This document shows, piece after piece, positions 7,886 to 15,613 of a stretch of 64,000 bases of DNA (its first letter is position 1; each line of letters begins with the position of its first letter). The position numbers and the translations under genes were made by a program. Source of the DNA: Kitasatospora atroaurantiaca (lineage in GTDB: Bacteria > Actinomycetota > Actinomycetes > Streptomycetales > Streptomycetaceae); contig NZ_VIVR01000001.1 of the NCBI RefSeq assembly GCF_007828955.1, positions 6,386,001-6,450,000 on the forward strand, in the 5' to 3' direction. Below the pieces are notes generated by a model. The model was not told where the DNA came from and did no database searches. It saw nothing but the letters and a program-made list of their open reading frames with translations.

Positions 7886-8962
7886 ATGGATCTCGCCGCC
7901 CCGCCCCCCGACCTGTACGGCCGCCCGAGGCCCGACCGCTTCATGCAGCGGATCACCGCGTTCAGCGAGTGGTACACCCCCGCCATGGGCCGCCCCCTGC
8001 TGCGCCGCAGCCCGCGCCGCCCGGCGCCCCGCCCCACCCCGCCGCTCCAACTCGCCGTCACCGGCCACGAGAAGATCGCCACCGACGTCGTGGAGCTGCG
8101 CCTCGCCGACCCGTCGGGAGACCGGCTGCCCGCCTGGCAGCCCGGCGCCCGACTGCTGCTCACCCTCCCCTCCGGCCTGGAGCGCCACTACTCGCTCTGC
8201 GGCGACCCGGCCGACCTCGGCTCGTACCGGATCGCGGTACGGCGGATCGAAGGCGGCGGAGGCGGCTCGGTGGAGATCCACGACGAGCTGCACGTCGGCG
8301 CCCGGCTGACGGCCCGCCGCCCGCGCAACGGCTTCGCCTTCTGCGGCGAGCCCGCCGTGCTCCTGCTGGCCGGCGGCATCGGCGTCACCCCGCTGCTCCC
8401 GATGGCGCGCGAGGCGCAGCGCCGCGGTCTCGACTGGCGGCTCGTCCACACCGGCCGCAGCGCCGACACCATGCCCTTCGCGGACGAGCTGCGCGCCTTG
8501 GACCCCGAGCGGGTCACCTTCCTGACGGACGAGAAGCACGGCATCCCCACCGGCGCCGAACTCCTTGCCCGGGCCTCCAAGGGTGCGGCCGTGTACTGCT
8601 GCGGCCCGGCGCCGATGCTCGCCGCCGTACAGGCGGCCCGCACGAGCGGCGCCCTGCACTTCGAGCGCTTCGGCGCCGCACCGATCCTGGACGGCAAGCC
8701 CTTCACAGTCCGGCTCGGCAAGGACGGGCCCGAGCTCGCCGTCCCCGCCGACCGCTCCGCGCTGGACGTGCTGCGCGAGCTGCGCCCCGAACTGCCGTAC
8801 TCCTGCCACCAGGGCTTCTGTGGCACCTGCCGGGTGCAGCTGCGCTCCGGCACCCCCGAACACCGCGACCGCCGCCTCACCGAGGAGGAACGCGCCGCCG
8901 GAGCCCTGCTGCCCTGCGTCTCGCGGGCCGCCGAGGGCGAGACGCTCGTCCTGGACCTGTGA
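7886..8962 (+). CDS. Phthalate dioxygenase reductase-type oxidoreductase with C-terminal 2Fe-2S ferredoxin
   Basis: A 358-residue electron-transfer protein. An FNR-type flavin domain (RHYSLCGDP, R100-S103) and an NAD-binding domain (LLAGGIGVTPLLPMAREA; CCGPAPML) come first. A plant-type ferredoxin domain follows with the Cys ligands C307, C312, C315 (SCHQGFCGTCRVQ) and C344 (LLPCVS). It moves electrons from NAD(P)H through flavin and iron-sulphur cluster to an oxygenase. The start at 7886 has CAGGAG at 7871-7876; upstream in-frame starts fall in the palindromic repeat. It sits within the operon next to the diiron-type protein and no Rieske oxygenase is nearby, so the diiron protein is the obvious candidate partner (inference). 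Confidence 0.9.
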   Translation: MDLAAPPPDLYGRPRPDRFMQRITAFSEWYTPAMGRPLLRRSPRRPAPRPTPPLQLAVTGHEKIATDVVELRLADPSGDRLPAWQPGARLLLTLPSGLERHYSLCGDPADLGSYRIAVRRIEGGGGGSVEIHDELHVGARLTARRPRNGFAFCGEPAVLLLAGGIGVTPLLPMAREAQRRGLDWRLVHTGRSADTMPFADELRALDPERVTFLTDEKHGIPTGAELLARASKGAAVYCCGPAPMLAAVQAARTSGALHFERFGAAPILDGKPFTVRLGKDGPELAVPADRSALDVLRELRPELPYSCHQGFCGTCRVQLRSGTPEHRDRRLTEEERAAGALLPCVSRAAEGETLVLDL

Positions 8963-8973
8963 GGAGCACCGCC

Positions 8974-9828
8974 ATGGCCACCGCAAAGACCCTCCCCGCC
9001 TTCCCCTTCACCGAGCACGACCTCGACCGCTTCCGGGAGACCCAGCAGCTCGCCTACCACTGCGCCGAGCAGGTGGCCGCGTGGATCGAGCCTGGCGTGA
9101 CGGAGCGTCAGGCCACCGCGGAGCTGCGCCGCTGCCTGGTCGCGGCGGGCGTTCAGGACTTCTTCCACGTCCCCTTCGCCTGGTTCGGCGACCGGACCGC
9201 CTTCCGGCACTTCCACACCCCGCTGCAGTTCTTCGCCGGCGGCCGCAAGCTCCAGGAGGGCATGCCGTACGTCCTGGACTGCGCGCCCGTCGTCGACGGC
9301 TACACGGCCGACATCGGCTACGGCGGCAAGGTCGGCGACAACCCCGCCTGGGACCGCCTCGCCGCCGACCTCCAGGTCTACCGTGAGCTGATCCTCCGCG
9401 AGGTGCGCGCCCGCAAGCCGCTGAACGAGGTGTACGCCGCGGTGGACGCCCAGATCGCCGCGCACGGCTACGACAACCGGCACAAGGTCTACCCGGGCCG
9501 GGTGATCGGCCACCAGGTGACCAGGATGACCGCCCGCGGCCCGGCAGGGGTGAACCTCTTCGGCTTCGGGGTACGTACGCTGCAGACCCTCGGCCGGGAG
9601 CTGATCAGTGAACGGCTGCACGGCCGCTCGCCGCTCTGGGCGGACGGCCGGTCCTCGCGTCACGCGCCCACGCCCGGCCTGTGGGCGGTGGAGCCGCACA
9701 TCGGGTTCCGGGACGTGGGCATCAAGTTCGAGGAGCTGCTGGTGGTCACCGAGGACGACGCCTACTGGCTCGACGACGACCTGCCGCACGTACGCCGCTG
9801 GACCCAGCAGAAGGAGACGACCGCATGA
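8974..9828 (+). CDS. M24-family (pita-bread fold) metallopeptidase-like protein
   Basis: 284 residues related to Xaa-Pro dipeptidase and methionine aminopeptidase. All five expected metal ligands can be placed: D102 (VLDCAP), D113 (TADIGYG), H180 (VIGHQV), E240 (WAVEPH) and E253 or E254 (KFEELLV). It lacks the long N-terminal creatinase domain of typical prolidases. Its start has GAGGAG upstream, 11 bases after the reductase stop. Its stop overlaps the EphD-like start (ATGA). A peptidase inside an apparent oxidation operon is unexpected; related pita-bread proteins can also act on non-peptide substrates. The substrate cannot be inferred. Confidence 0.85.
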   Translation: MATAKTLPAFPFTEHDLDRFRETQQLAYHCAEQVAAWIEPGVTERQATAELRRCLVAAGVQDFFHVPFAWFGDRTAFRHFHTPLQFFAGGRKLQEGMPYVLDCAPVVDGYTADIGYGGKVGDNPAWDRLAADLQVYRELILREVRARKPLNEVYAAVDAQIAAHGYDNRHKVYPGRVIGHQVTRMTARGPAGVNLFGFGVRTLQTLGRELISERLHGRSPLWADGRSSRHAPTPGLWAVEPHIGFRDVGIKFEELLVVTEDDAYWLDDDLPHVRRWTQQKETTA

Positions 9829-11543
9829 CGATCCGTCGCCGCACCGTCCACTCGGGCGGCCTGCCGCTGGCCGTGTTCGAGGAGGGTGACCCGGCCAACC
9901 AGACCGTCCTGCTCGTGCACGGCTACCCGGACACCCATGTGGTCTGGGACGACATCGCCGCCGACCTGGCCGTCGACCACCATGTGGTGCGCTACGACGT
10001 CCGGGGAGCCGGTGAATCAGGGGTGCCGGCCGACCGCAGCGGCTACCGGCTGGAGCTGCTGGGCGCCGACCTGTTCGCCGTCGCGGACGCCGTGAGCCCG
10101 GACCGGCCGGTGCACGTGGTGGCCCACGACTGGGGCTCGGTGCAGTCCTGGGAGGCCGTCACGGCGCCCGCCGCCGAGCGGCGCATCGCCTCGTACACCA
10201 CCATGTCCGGCCCCTCCCTCGACCACCTGGGTTTCTGGATGCGCGAGCGCTTCCGCCGCCCGACCCCGCGCCACCTGCGCCAGCTGCTGGTCCAGGGGGT
10301 GCACTCCTGGTACATCACCGCCTTCCACCTGCCCTTCCTGGCGCCCGCCACCTGGCGGCTCTGGCTGGCGCGCGCCTGGCCCAGGGTGCTGCGCGACCTG
10401 GAGGCCGTCACCCCGCGCCCGGGCCACCCGCAGCCGACGCTCCGTCAGGACGCGGTGCGCGGTATCGAGCTGTACCGGGCCAACATGCGGCCGACGCTGC
10501 GCCGCCCGCGCGAGCGGCCCACCGAGGTGCCCGTCCAGTTGGTCACACTGGCCCGGGACCACTACGTCAGCGAGTTCCTCTCGGAGGGCCTGGAGCGCTG
10601 GGTGCCCCGCCTCACCCGGCGTACCGTCAACGCCACCCACTGGTCCGCACTGCTCGAGAAGGGGCCCGTGGTGGCCGATCTGGTACGGGACTTCACCGCC
10701 CGCGTCGAGGCCGGGCAGGACCACGCCCCGCCGGAGTCCGGGCAGCTGGTGGTCATCACCGGCGGCGGCAGCGGCATCGGCCGGGCCACCGCACTCGCCT
10801 TCGCCGAGCAGGGATCCCGGGTCGTGGTCGGCGACCTCGACCTCGCCTCCGCCGAACGGACGGCCCACCTGTGCGCCCTGGTGGGCGGCCGGGGCCACGC
10901 CTACCCGCTCGACGTCAGTGACGGCGCCGCGATGGACGCCTTCGCCCAGCAGGTCGCCGCCGAGCACGGTGTGCCGGACGTCCTGGTCAACAACGCCGGC
11001 ATCGGCCACTCCGGGACGTTCCTGCAGACCACCGAGAAGGAGTGGCAGCGCGTCCTGGACGTCAACCTCTGGGGCGTCATCCACGGCTGCCGCGCCTTCG
11101 GCACCCTGATGACGGAGCGCGGCGAGGGCGGACACATCGTCAATCTCGCCTCGGCGGCCGCCTATCTGCCGTCCAAGGTGCTCGCCGCGTACGCGACCAG
11201 CAAGGCCGCCGTCCTGATGCTCTCCGACTGTCTGCGGGCCGAGCTGGCGCCCGCCGGCATCGGCGTCTCGGCCATCTGCCCGGGCATCGTCAACACCAAC
11301 ATCACCCGGACCTCCACCTTCTCCGGCCTCACCGCCGACCAGCAGGCCGCGAAGCAGGAGAAGGTCTCCAAGATGTACGCCCGCCGGGGCTTCCCGCCCG
11401 AGAAGGTGGCCGCCGAGATCGTCCGTGCCGTCCGCACCGGCAAGGCGGTCGTCCCGGTCACCTTCGAAGCGAAGGCGGCCCGCCTGCTGGGCCGCCTCTC
11501 CCCGGGACTGCTCCGCCGCGCCGCCCGCCTCGACGTGGGGTGA
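9825..11543 (+). CDS. EphD-like fusion: alpha/beta-hydrolase plus short-chain dehydrogenase
   Basis: A 572-residue two-domain protein. Residues 1-295 are an epoxide hydrolase/dehalogenase-type alpha/beta-hydrolase: VHGYPDTHVVW around the oxyanion hole, aspartate nucleophile D102 in AHDWGS, histidine H272 in THWS. Residues 305-560 are an SDR with the nucleotide motif TGGGSGIG (312-319), NNAG (389-392) and catalytic S443, Y456, K460. The architecture matches mycobacterial EphD, which acts on lipid (mycolate-related) epoxides. Streptomycetes make no mycolates, so the substrate here must differ. It is the last gene of the operon, overlapping the previous stop. Inference: hydrolysis of an epoxide or ester followed by oxidation/reduction of the product alcohol. 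Confidence 0.9.
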   Translation: MTIRRRTVHSGGLPLAVFEEGDPANQTVLLVHGYPDTHVVWDDIAADLAVDHHVVRYDVRGAGESGVPADRSGYRLELLGADLFAVADAVSPDRPVHVVAHDWGSVQSWEAVTAPAAERRIASYTTMSGPSLDHLGFWMRERFRRPTPRHLRQLLVQGVHSWYITAFHLPFLAPATWRLWLARAWPRVLRDLEAVTPRPGHPQPTLRQDAVRGIELYRANMRPTLRRPRERPTEVPVQLVTLARDHYVSEFLSEGLERWVPRLTRRTVNATHWSALLEKGPVVADLVRDFTARVEAGQDHAPPESGQLVVITGGGSGIGRATALAFAEQGSRVVVGDLDLASAERTAHLCALVGGRGHAYPLDVSDGAAMDAFAQQVAAEHGVPDVLVNNAGIGHSGTFLQTTEKEWQRVLDVNLWGVIHGCRAFGTLMTERGEGGHIVNLASAAAYLPSKVLAAYATSKAAVLMLSDCLRAELAPAGIGVSAICPGIVNTNITRTSTFSGLTADQQAAKQEKVSKMYARRGFPPEKVAAEIVRAVRTGKAVVPVTFEAKAARLLGRLSPGLLRRAARLDVG

Positions 11544-11619
11544 GCGCGTGTCACGGCCCGCCGGAAGGCCGGTGGTTTGGTACTCCTGTGAAGCAGCCCC
11601 GCGCTCGAAGGAGAATCCC

Positions 11620-11823
11620 ATGGCCACCGGCACCGTGAAGATGTTCAACATTCACCACGGCTACGGCGTGATCACGCCCGACGACGGCGGGCCGGAGCTC
11701 AAGGTCTACTTCGACTCCATCGTCGGCGCGGCCGACCGCGAGCTGCAGGAGGGCGAGAAGGTTGAGTACGACCCCACCGTCCAGGAGGACCGGCCCGTCG
11801 CCGAGCACGTGCGGAGGCTGTAG
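11620..11823 (+). CDS. Divergent cold-shock domain protein
   Basis: A 67-residue single cold-shock domain. GTVKMFNIHHGYGVITPDDGG aligns with the conserved start, but the usual W in GTVKWF is M. RNP1 reads HGYGVI instead of KGFGFI, and RNP2 reads LKVYF instead of VFVHF, so several nucleic-acid-stacking aromatics are changed. The start at 11620 has AAGGAGA upstream. It is a single-gene unit between the EphD-like gene and a LysE exporter. RNA/DNA-chaperone activity is known for the family; whether this variant still binds is uncertain. Confidence 0.85.
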   Translation: MATGTVKMFNIHHGYGVITPDDGGPELKVYFDSIVGAADRELQEGEKVEYDPTVQEDRPVAEHVRRL

Positions 11824-11846
11824 AGGCGCGAATAGGATGCAGGCCC

Positions 11847-12470
11847 ATGGAGATATCGACGGCACTCTGGTCCTTCGCCCTGGTCGTGGGGCTGCTCACG
11901 CTGACTCCCGGCCTCGACACCGCCCTGATCCTGCGGACTGCCGCGCTCGGTGAGCGGCGGCGGGCATGGGGAGTCGTGCTGGGAATCCAGACCGGCACGC
12001 TGATCTGGGGCACCCTCAGCTCCCTGGGCGTGAGCGCGCTGCTCACAGCCTCCCGCCTGGCGTACGAGACGCTGCGCTGGGCCGGGGTGGTGTACCTGCT
12101 CTGGATGGGCTGGCAGATGCTGCGCAGGAGCGGCGACGCGGCCCCCGAGGCGGACGGCCTGCCAGCCTCGGGCGGACTGCTCGCGGGCTGGCGTCGTGGC
12201 GCTCTGACCAACCTGCTCAACCCCAAGGTGGGCGTCTTCTACGTGGCCGTGCTGCCGCAGTTCATCCCGGCGGGCGCACCGCACCTCGCCACGGGAGTGC
12301 TGCTGACCTGCGTTCACGTGGTGGAGGGCTTGCTCTGGTCGGCCGTCCTGGTCGGGTTCGCCCGCACGGTGCGCGGCTGGCTGCAGCGGCCGACCGCACG
12401 GCGGATGCTCGACCGGGTGACCGGTGCGGTGATCGTCGGCTTCGGACTGAAGCTCGCGGTCTCCGACTGA
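11847..12470 (+). CDS. LysE/RhtB-family amino-acid exporter
   Basis: 207 residues with the family's six hydrophobic segments. The signature LVVGLLTLTPGLDTALILR lies at the N terminus, and ALTNLLNPKVGVFYVAVLP in the middle. These inner-membrane carriers export lysine, threonine, homoserine lactone or related compounds; the substrate here is not determinable. It begins 23 bases after the cold-shock gene with only a weak ribosome site. It ends facing the XdhC gene across palindromic repeat copy 3. Confidence 0.9.
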   Translation: MEISTALWSFALVVGLLTLTPGLDTALILRTAALGERRRAWGVVLGIQTGTLIWGTLSSLGVSALLTASRLAYETLRWAGVVYLLWMGWQMLRRSGDAAPEADGLPASGGLLAGWRRGALTNLLNPKVGVFYVAVLPQFIPAGAPHLATGVLLTCVHVVEGLLWSAVLVGFARTVRGWLQRPTARRMLDRVTGAVIVGFGLKLAVSD

Positions 12471-12515
12471 AGGTCATGACGCCGACCCCTGGGTGAGGCG
12501 TCGGGCCAACCACAA

Positions 12516-12589
12516 GGGGCGCGGGGAACTGCGCGAAACCGGAAGGCAACGGCCTGTCGCCTCCCGCCTCGCGCAGTTCCCCGCGCCCC
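12516..12589. repeat. GC-rich palindromic repeat, copy 3
   Basis: Perfect 21-bp inverted arms at 12516-12536 and 12569-12589, with partly paired interior (GGAAGGC/GCCTCCC). It lies between the convergent lysE-type and xdhC genes and ends only six bases from the xdhC stop, so it may double as their shared terminator. Confidence 0.92.
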
Positions 12590-12595
12590 TGGGGT

Positions 12596-13792
12596 TCACG
12601 CCGCGTGCGGCTTCGCCTCCGCCGGCTCGTCCGCGCGGGCCAGGTCGTGGTGGATCGGGCCCTGGCCGGCCGAGAGGGGCAGGCAGCTGCCGCCGCGGCG
12701 GTTGGCGACGATCTCGGCGGCGACCGAGACGGCGGTCTCCTCCGGCGTACGGGCACCGAGGTCCAGGCCGATAGGGGAGCGCAGCCGGGCGATCTCGGCG
12801 TCGGTCAGGCCGACCTCGCGCAGGCGTGCGTTGCGGTCGAGGTGGGTCTTGCGCGAGCCCATCGCTCCGACGTAACCGACCGGCAGGCGCAGTGCGCGCT
12901 CGAGCAGCGGGATGTCGAACTTGGCGTCGTGGGTGAGGACGCAGAGCACGCTGCGGCCGTCCAGGGAGTCCAGCTGCGAGTCGAGGTAGCGGTGCGGCCA
13001 GTCGACCACGACCTCGTCGGCGTCCGGGAAGCGGCGCTCGGTGGCGAAGACCGGGCGGGCGTCGCAGACGGTCACGCGGTAGCCGAGGAACTTGCCGATC
13101 TTGACCACGGCGGCCGCGAAGTCGATCGCGCCGAAGACCAGCATCCGGGGCGCGGGGACGTACGACTCGACGAAGAAGGTGATGGTGGCCTGGTCCGAGC
13201 CCTCTTCTGAATCAGACGGAGTGCAGGGGCGGCCGTCCAGGCCGAGGACGACCTTGCCGGTGCGGCCGGCGTCCAGCATGGCCCGGGCCTCGGCGACGGC
13301 GGCGCGCTCGAGGGCGCCGGTCGTGGAGGGGGCGGGGGAGAGCGAGCCGTGGTGGCTGTCGGCGGTGACGGCGACGGTGGCGCCCAGCAGTCCGGTCGGG
13401 CCCTCGATGACCCGGGCGAGGGCGACGGGCGTACCGGAGGCGATGTAGGTGATGCCGGCGTCCAGGGCGGCATCGGCGCCCGGGGTGATCGGCTGGATGA
13501 ACACGTCGAGGATGCCGCCGCAGGTCAGACCCACCGCGAAGGCGTCCTCGTCGCTGTATCCGAACCGCTCCAGCACCGGCTCGCCGGTGGCGATGGCCTC
13601 CTGGCACAGCTCGTACACGGCTCCCTCGACACAGCCGCCCGACACTGAGCCGATGGCCTCGCCGGCGGAGTCCACGGCGAGTGCGGCCCCCGGGTCGCGA
13701 GGCGCGCTGCCCGAGACCCCGACGACCGTGGCCACGGCGAAGGAGCGCCCGGACGCGTGCCAGGCCTGCAGCTGCTCGGCGATGTCCTGCAT
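12596..13792 (-). CDS. xdhC: XdhC/CoxI-family molybdenum cofactor maturation protein
   Basis: A 398-residue XdhC-family protein, which binds and sulphurates Moco and inserts it into xanthine dehydrogenase. N-terminal XdhC domain: AVATVVGVSGSAPRDPGA, GSVSGGCVEGAVYELC and LTCGGILDVFIQ. C-terminal Rossmann domain: LVFGAIDFAAAVVKIGKFLGY and VGAMGSRKTHLDRNARL, with the closing GLDLGARTPEETAVSVAAEI. It is last in the minus-strand purine oxidation cluster, 85 bases after the permease gene. The start at about 13792 (MQDIAEQL) is chosen by family alignment; a GTG at 13864 would add 24 unconserved residues. Confidence 0.92.
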   Translation of the reverse strand: MQDIAEQLQAWHASGRSFAVATVVGVSGSAPRDPGAALAVDSAGEAIGSVSGGCVEGAVYELCQEAIATGEPVLERFGYSDEDAFAVGLTCGGILDVFIQPITPGADAALDAGITYIASGTPVALARVIEGPTGLLGATVAVTADSHHGSLSPAPSTTGALERAAVAEARAMLDAGRTGKVVLGLDGRPCTPSDSEEGSDQATITFFVESYVPAPRMLVFGAIDFAAAVVKIGKFLGYRVTVCDARPVFATERRFPDADEVVVDWPHRYLDSQLDSLDGRSVLCVLTHDAKFDIPLLERALRLPVGYVGAMGSRKTHLDRNARLREVGLTDAEIARLRSPIGLDLGARTPEETAVSVAAEIVANRRGGSCLPLSAGQGPIHHDLARADEPAEAKPHAA

Positions 13793-13877
13793 GTCGGGGG
13801 GCTCCTTACAGAGTGCAGAGGGTCGACGGGGGGAGCCGCTGTGCAGGGGCCGGGGCCCCCGCACAGCGGCGTTGGTA

Positions 13878-15359
13878 CTAGTGAACGCCCAGCCAGGCCT
13901 TCACGGGAGTGAGAGCGAAGTAGATCAGGAAGACCCCGCTCAGGACCCACATCAGCGGGCCGGGCTCGCGCCACTTGCCGCGGCCTGCCTTGATCACGCA
14001 GTAGGTCAGGACACCGGCCGCGACACCCGCGGTGATGCTGTAGGTGAACGGCATCAGGACGCAGGTCAGGAAGGCCGGGATGGCCACCTCACGGTCCGAC
14101 CAGTCGATGTGCCGGGCCTGGCTCATCATCATCGAGCCGATGACGACGAGGGCGGCGGAGGCCACCTGCACCGGCACGATGCTGGCCAGCGGCGTGAAGA
14201 AGAGCATCAGGGCGAAGAGGCCGCCGGTGACCACCGAGGCGAGGCCGGTACGGGAACCCTCGCCGACGCCGGTGGCGGACTCCACGAAGACGGTCTGGCC
14301 CGAGGCACCCGAGAGACCGCCGATGGCACCGCCGGCGCCGTCCACGAAGAGGGCCTTGCTCAGACCGGGCATCCGGCCCTGCTTGTCGGCCAGTCCGGCC
14401 TCGGTGCCGACACCGATGATGGTGGCCATCGCGTCGAAGAAGCCGGCCAGCACCAGGGTGAAGACCGCGACCGAGGCGCTGATCGCGCCCATGCCCTGGC
14501 CGCCGAAGGCGCCGAACACGTCGACGTCACCGAAGAGCCCGAAGTTGGGCGCGTCCACGGGGCTGCCGGGCCACTTGGGCACCTGGAGACCCCAGACCTT
14601 GTCGTCCAGCCCGACCGCCGCGTTGACGATGAAGGCGAGTGCCGTGCCGGCCCCGAGGCCGATCAGGATCGCGCCGCGGGTGTTACGGGTCAGCAGGACG
14701 AAGATCGTGAGCAGCGTGACCGCGAAGATCAGGACCGGCCAGCCGGCCAGTTCGCCGGTGGGGCCGAGCTGCAGCAGCGGGCCCTTGCCCTGGGTGACGA
14801 AGCCGGCCTTCGCGAGGCCGATCAGGGCGATGAAGAGGCCGATGCCGATGGTGATCGCGTGCTTGATCGGCAGTGGGATGCCGTTCATGATCTTCTCGCG
14901 GAGGCCGGAGACGACCAGGAGCACGATCAGAAGGCCGTAGATCACACAGAGACCCATGGCCTGAGGCCAGGTCGTGTGCGGGACGACGATCGCGGAGATC
15001 GCGCCCGAGACGGACAGACCGGCTGCGGCGGCGAGCGGCACGTTGCCGACGACGCCGAGCAGGATCGTGGTGACGGCCGCAGCCAGAGCGGTCGCGGTGG
15101 TCAGCTGCGCGTGATCCAGGTGGAGGCCGTTCTTGTCGGCACCGCCCAGCAGGATCGGGTTGAGCAGCATGATGTAGGCCATGGCCATGAAGGTGGTGAG
15201 GCCACCGCGGAGCTCGTTGCCGAAGGTGGAGCCTCGGGCGGAGATCTTGAAGTAGGCGTCCAGCGCGTTCTTCGGCGGTGTGGCCGCGTCCGGCGTGAGG
15301 GCGCCGTCCGTGGCGGGTCTTTCTTCAGTGGTGCCGGGCTCCGTGGAGATCCGGGTCAT
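13878..15359 (-). CDS. NCS2/AzgA-type purine permease
   Basis: 493 residues with about 12 membrane segments. The signature N-terminal block (DAYFKISARGSTFGNELRGG, then FMAMAYIMLLNP) identifies the AzgA/PbuG branch, which imports adenine, hypoxanthine or guanine with protons. FDAMATIIGVGTEAG and SGQTVFVESATGVGEGSRTG are further family blocks. The start at 15359 has GGGAG five bases upstream; a TTG at 15371 is an alternative. It lies between the xanthine dehydrogenase subunits and XdhC, so it probably supplies hypoxanthine or xanthine to that enzyme. A hairpin in the 254-base gap before it suggests partly independent expression. Confidence 0.93.
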   Translation of the reverse strand: MTRISTEPGTTEERPATDGALTPDAATPPKNALDAYFKISARGSTFGNELRGGLTTFMAMAYIMLLNPILLGGADKNGLHLDHAQLTTATALAAAVTTILLGVVGNVPLAAAAGLSVSGAISAIVVPHTTWPQAMGLCVIYGLLIVLLVVSGLREKIMNGIPLPIKHAITIGIGLFIALIGLAKAGFVTQGKGPLLQLGPTGELAGWPVLIFAVTLLTIFVLLTRNTRGAILIGLGAGTALAFIVNAAVGLDDKVWGLQVPKWPGSPVDAPNFGLFGDVDVFGAFGGQGMGAISASVAVFTLVLAGFFDAMATIIGVGTEAGLADKQGRMPGLSKALFVDGAGGAIGGLSGASGQTVFVESATGVGEGSRTGLASVVTGGLFALMLFFTPLASIVPVQVASAALVVIGSMMMSQARHIDWSDREVAIPAFLTCVLMPFTYSITAGVAAGVLTYCVIKAGRGKWREPGPLMWVLSGVFLIYFALTPVKAWLGVH

Positions 15360-15562
15360 GTCCACTCCCAAGGTTCAAAGGGGGTTGGGGTGGGCGAGCC
15401 GACCTGATTGCCAACTGAGGGAGCGGCACAGGGGGACTGTTCGACTCACGAGGTGCACTCAAGCGGTGCCTGCGGTGCGGGGTGGTGCGCACCGCTGCAT
15501 TGCCCCGGCGTGGGAGAGGCAGCGGGTCGGTGCACTTGTTCCATTTGTTCTCTTTGGTGCTA

Positions 15563-15599
15563 CCCCGGGGCGGCGGGGAAGACTGTCGCCGCCCCGGGG
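15563..15599 (-). terminator. GC hairpin after the xanthine dehydrogenase genes
   Basis: A perfect 12-bp stem (15563-15574 with 15588-15599, CCCCGGGGCGGC type) and a 13-base loop, 15 bases past the large-subunit stop. No T-run follows on the minus strand, so termination may be partial. The rest of 15360-15613 holds no gene. Confidence 0.55.
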
Positions 15600-15613
15600 A
15601 GGTCTTTCGGTGG

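Noticed and set aside
5284..8163. 959-codon minus-strand open frame
   Set aside because: It spans the protease remnant, two intergenic repeats and the diiron gene; low-complexity mirror translation without motifs.
9825..11543. Two separate genes (hydrolase and SDR) instead of one fusion
   Set aside because: A single uninterrupted frame covers both domains, no ribosome site or start precedes the SDR part, and EphD fusions are known.
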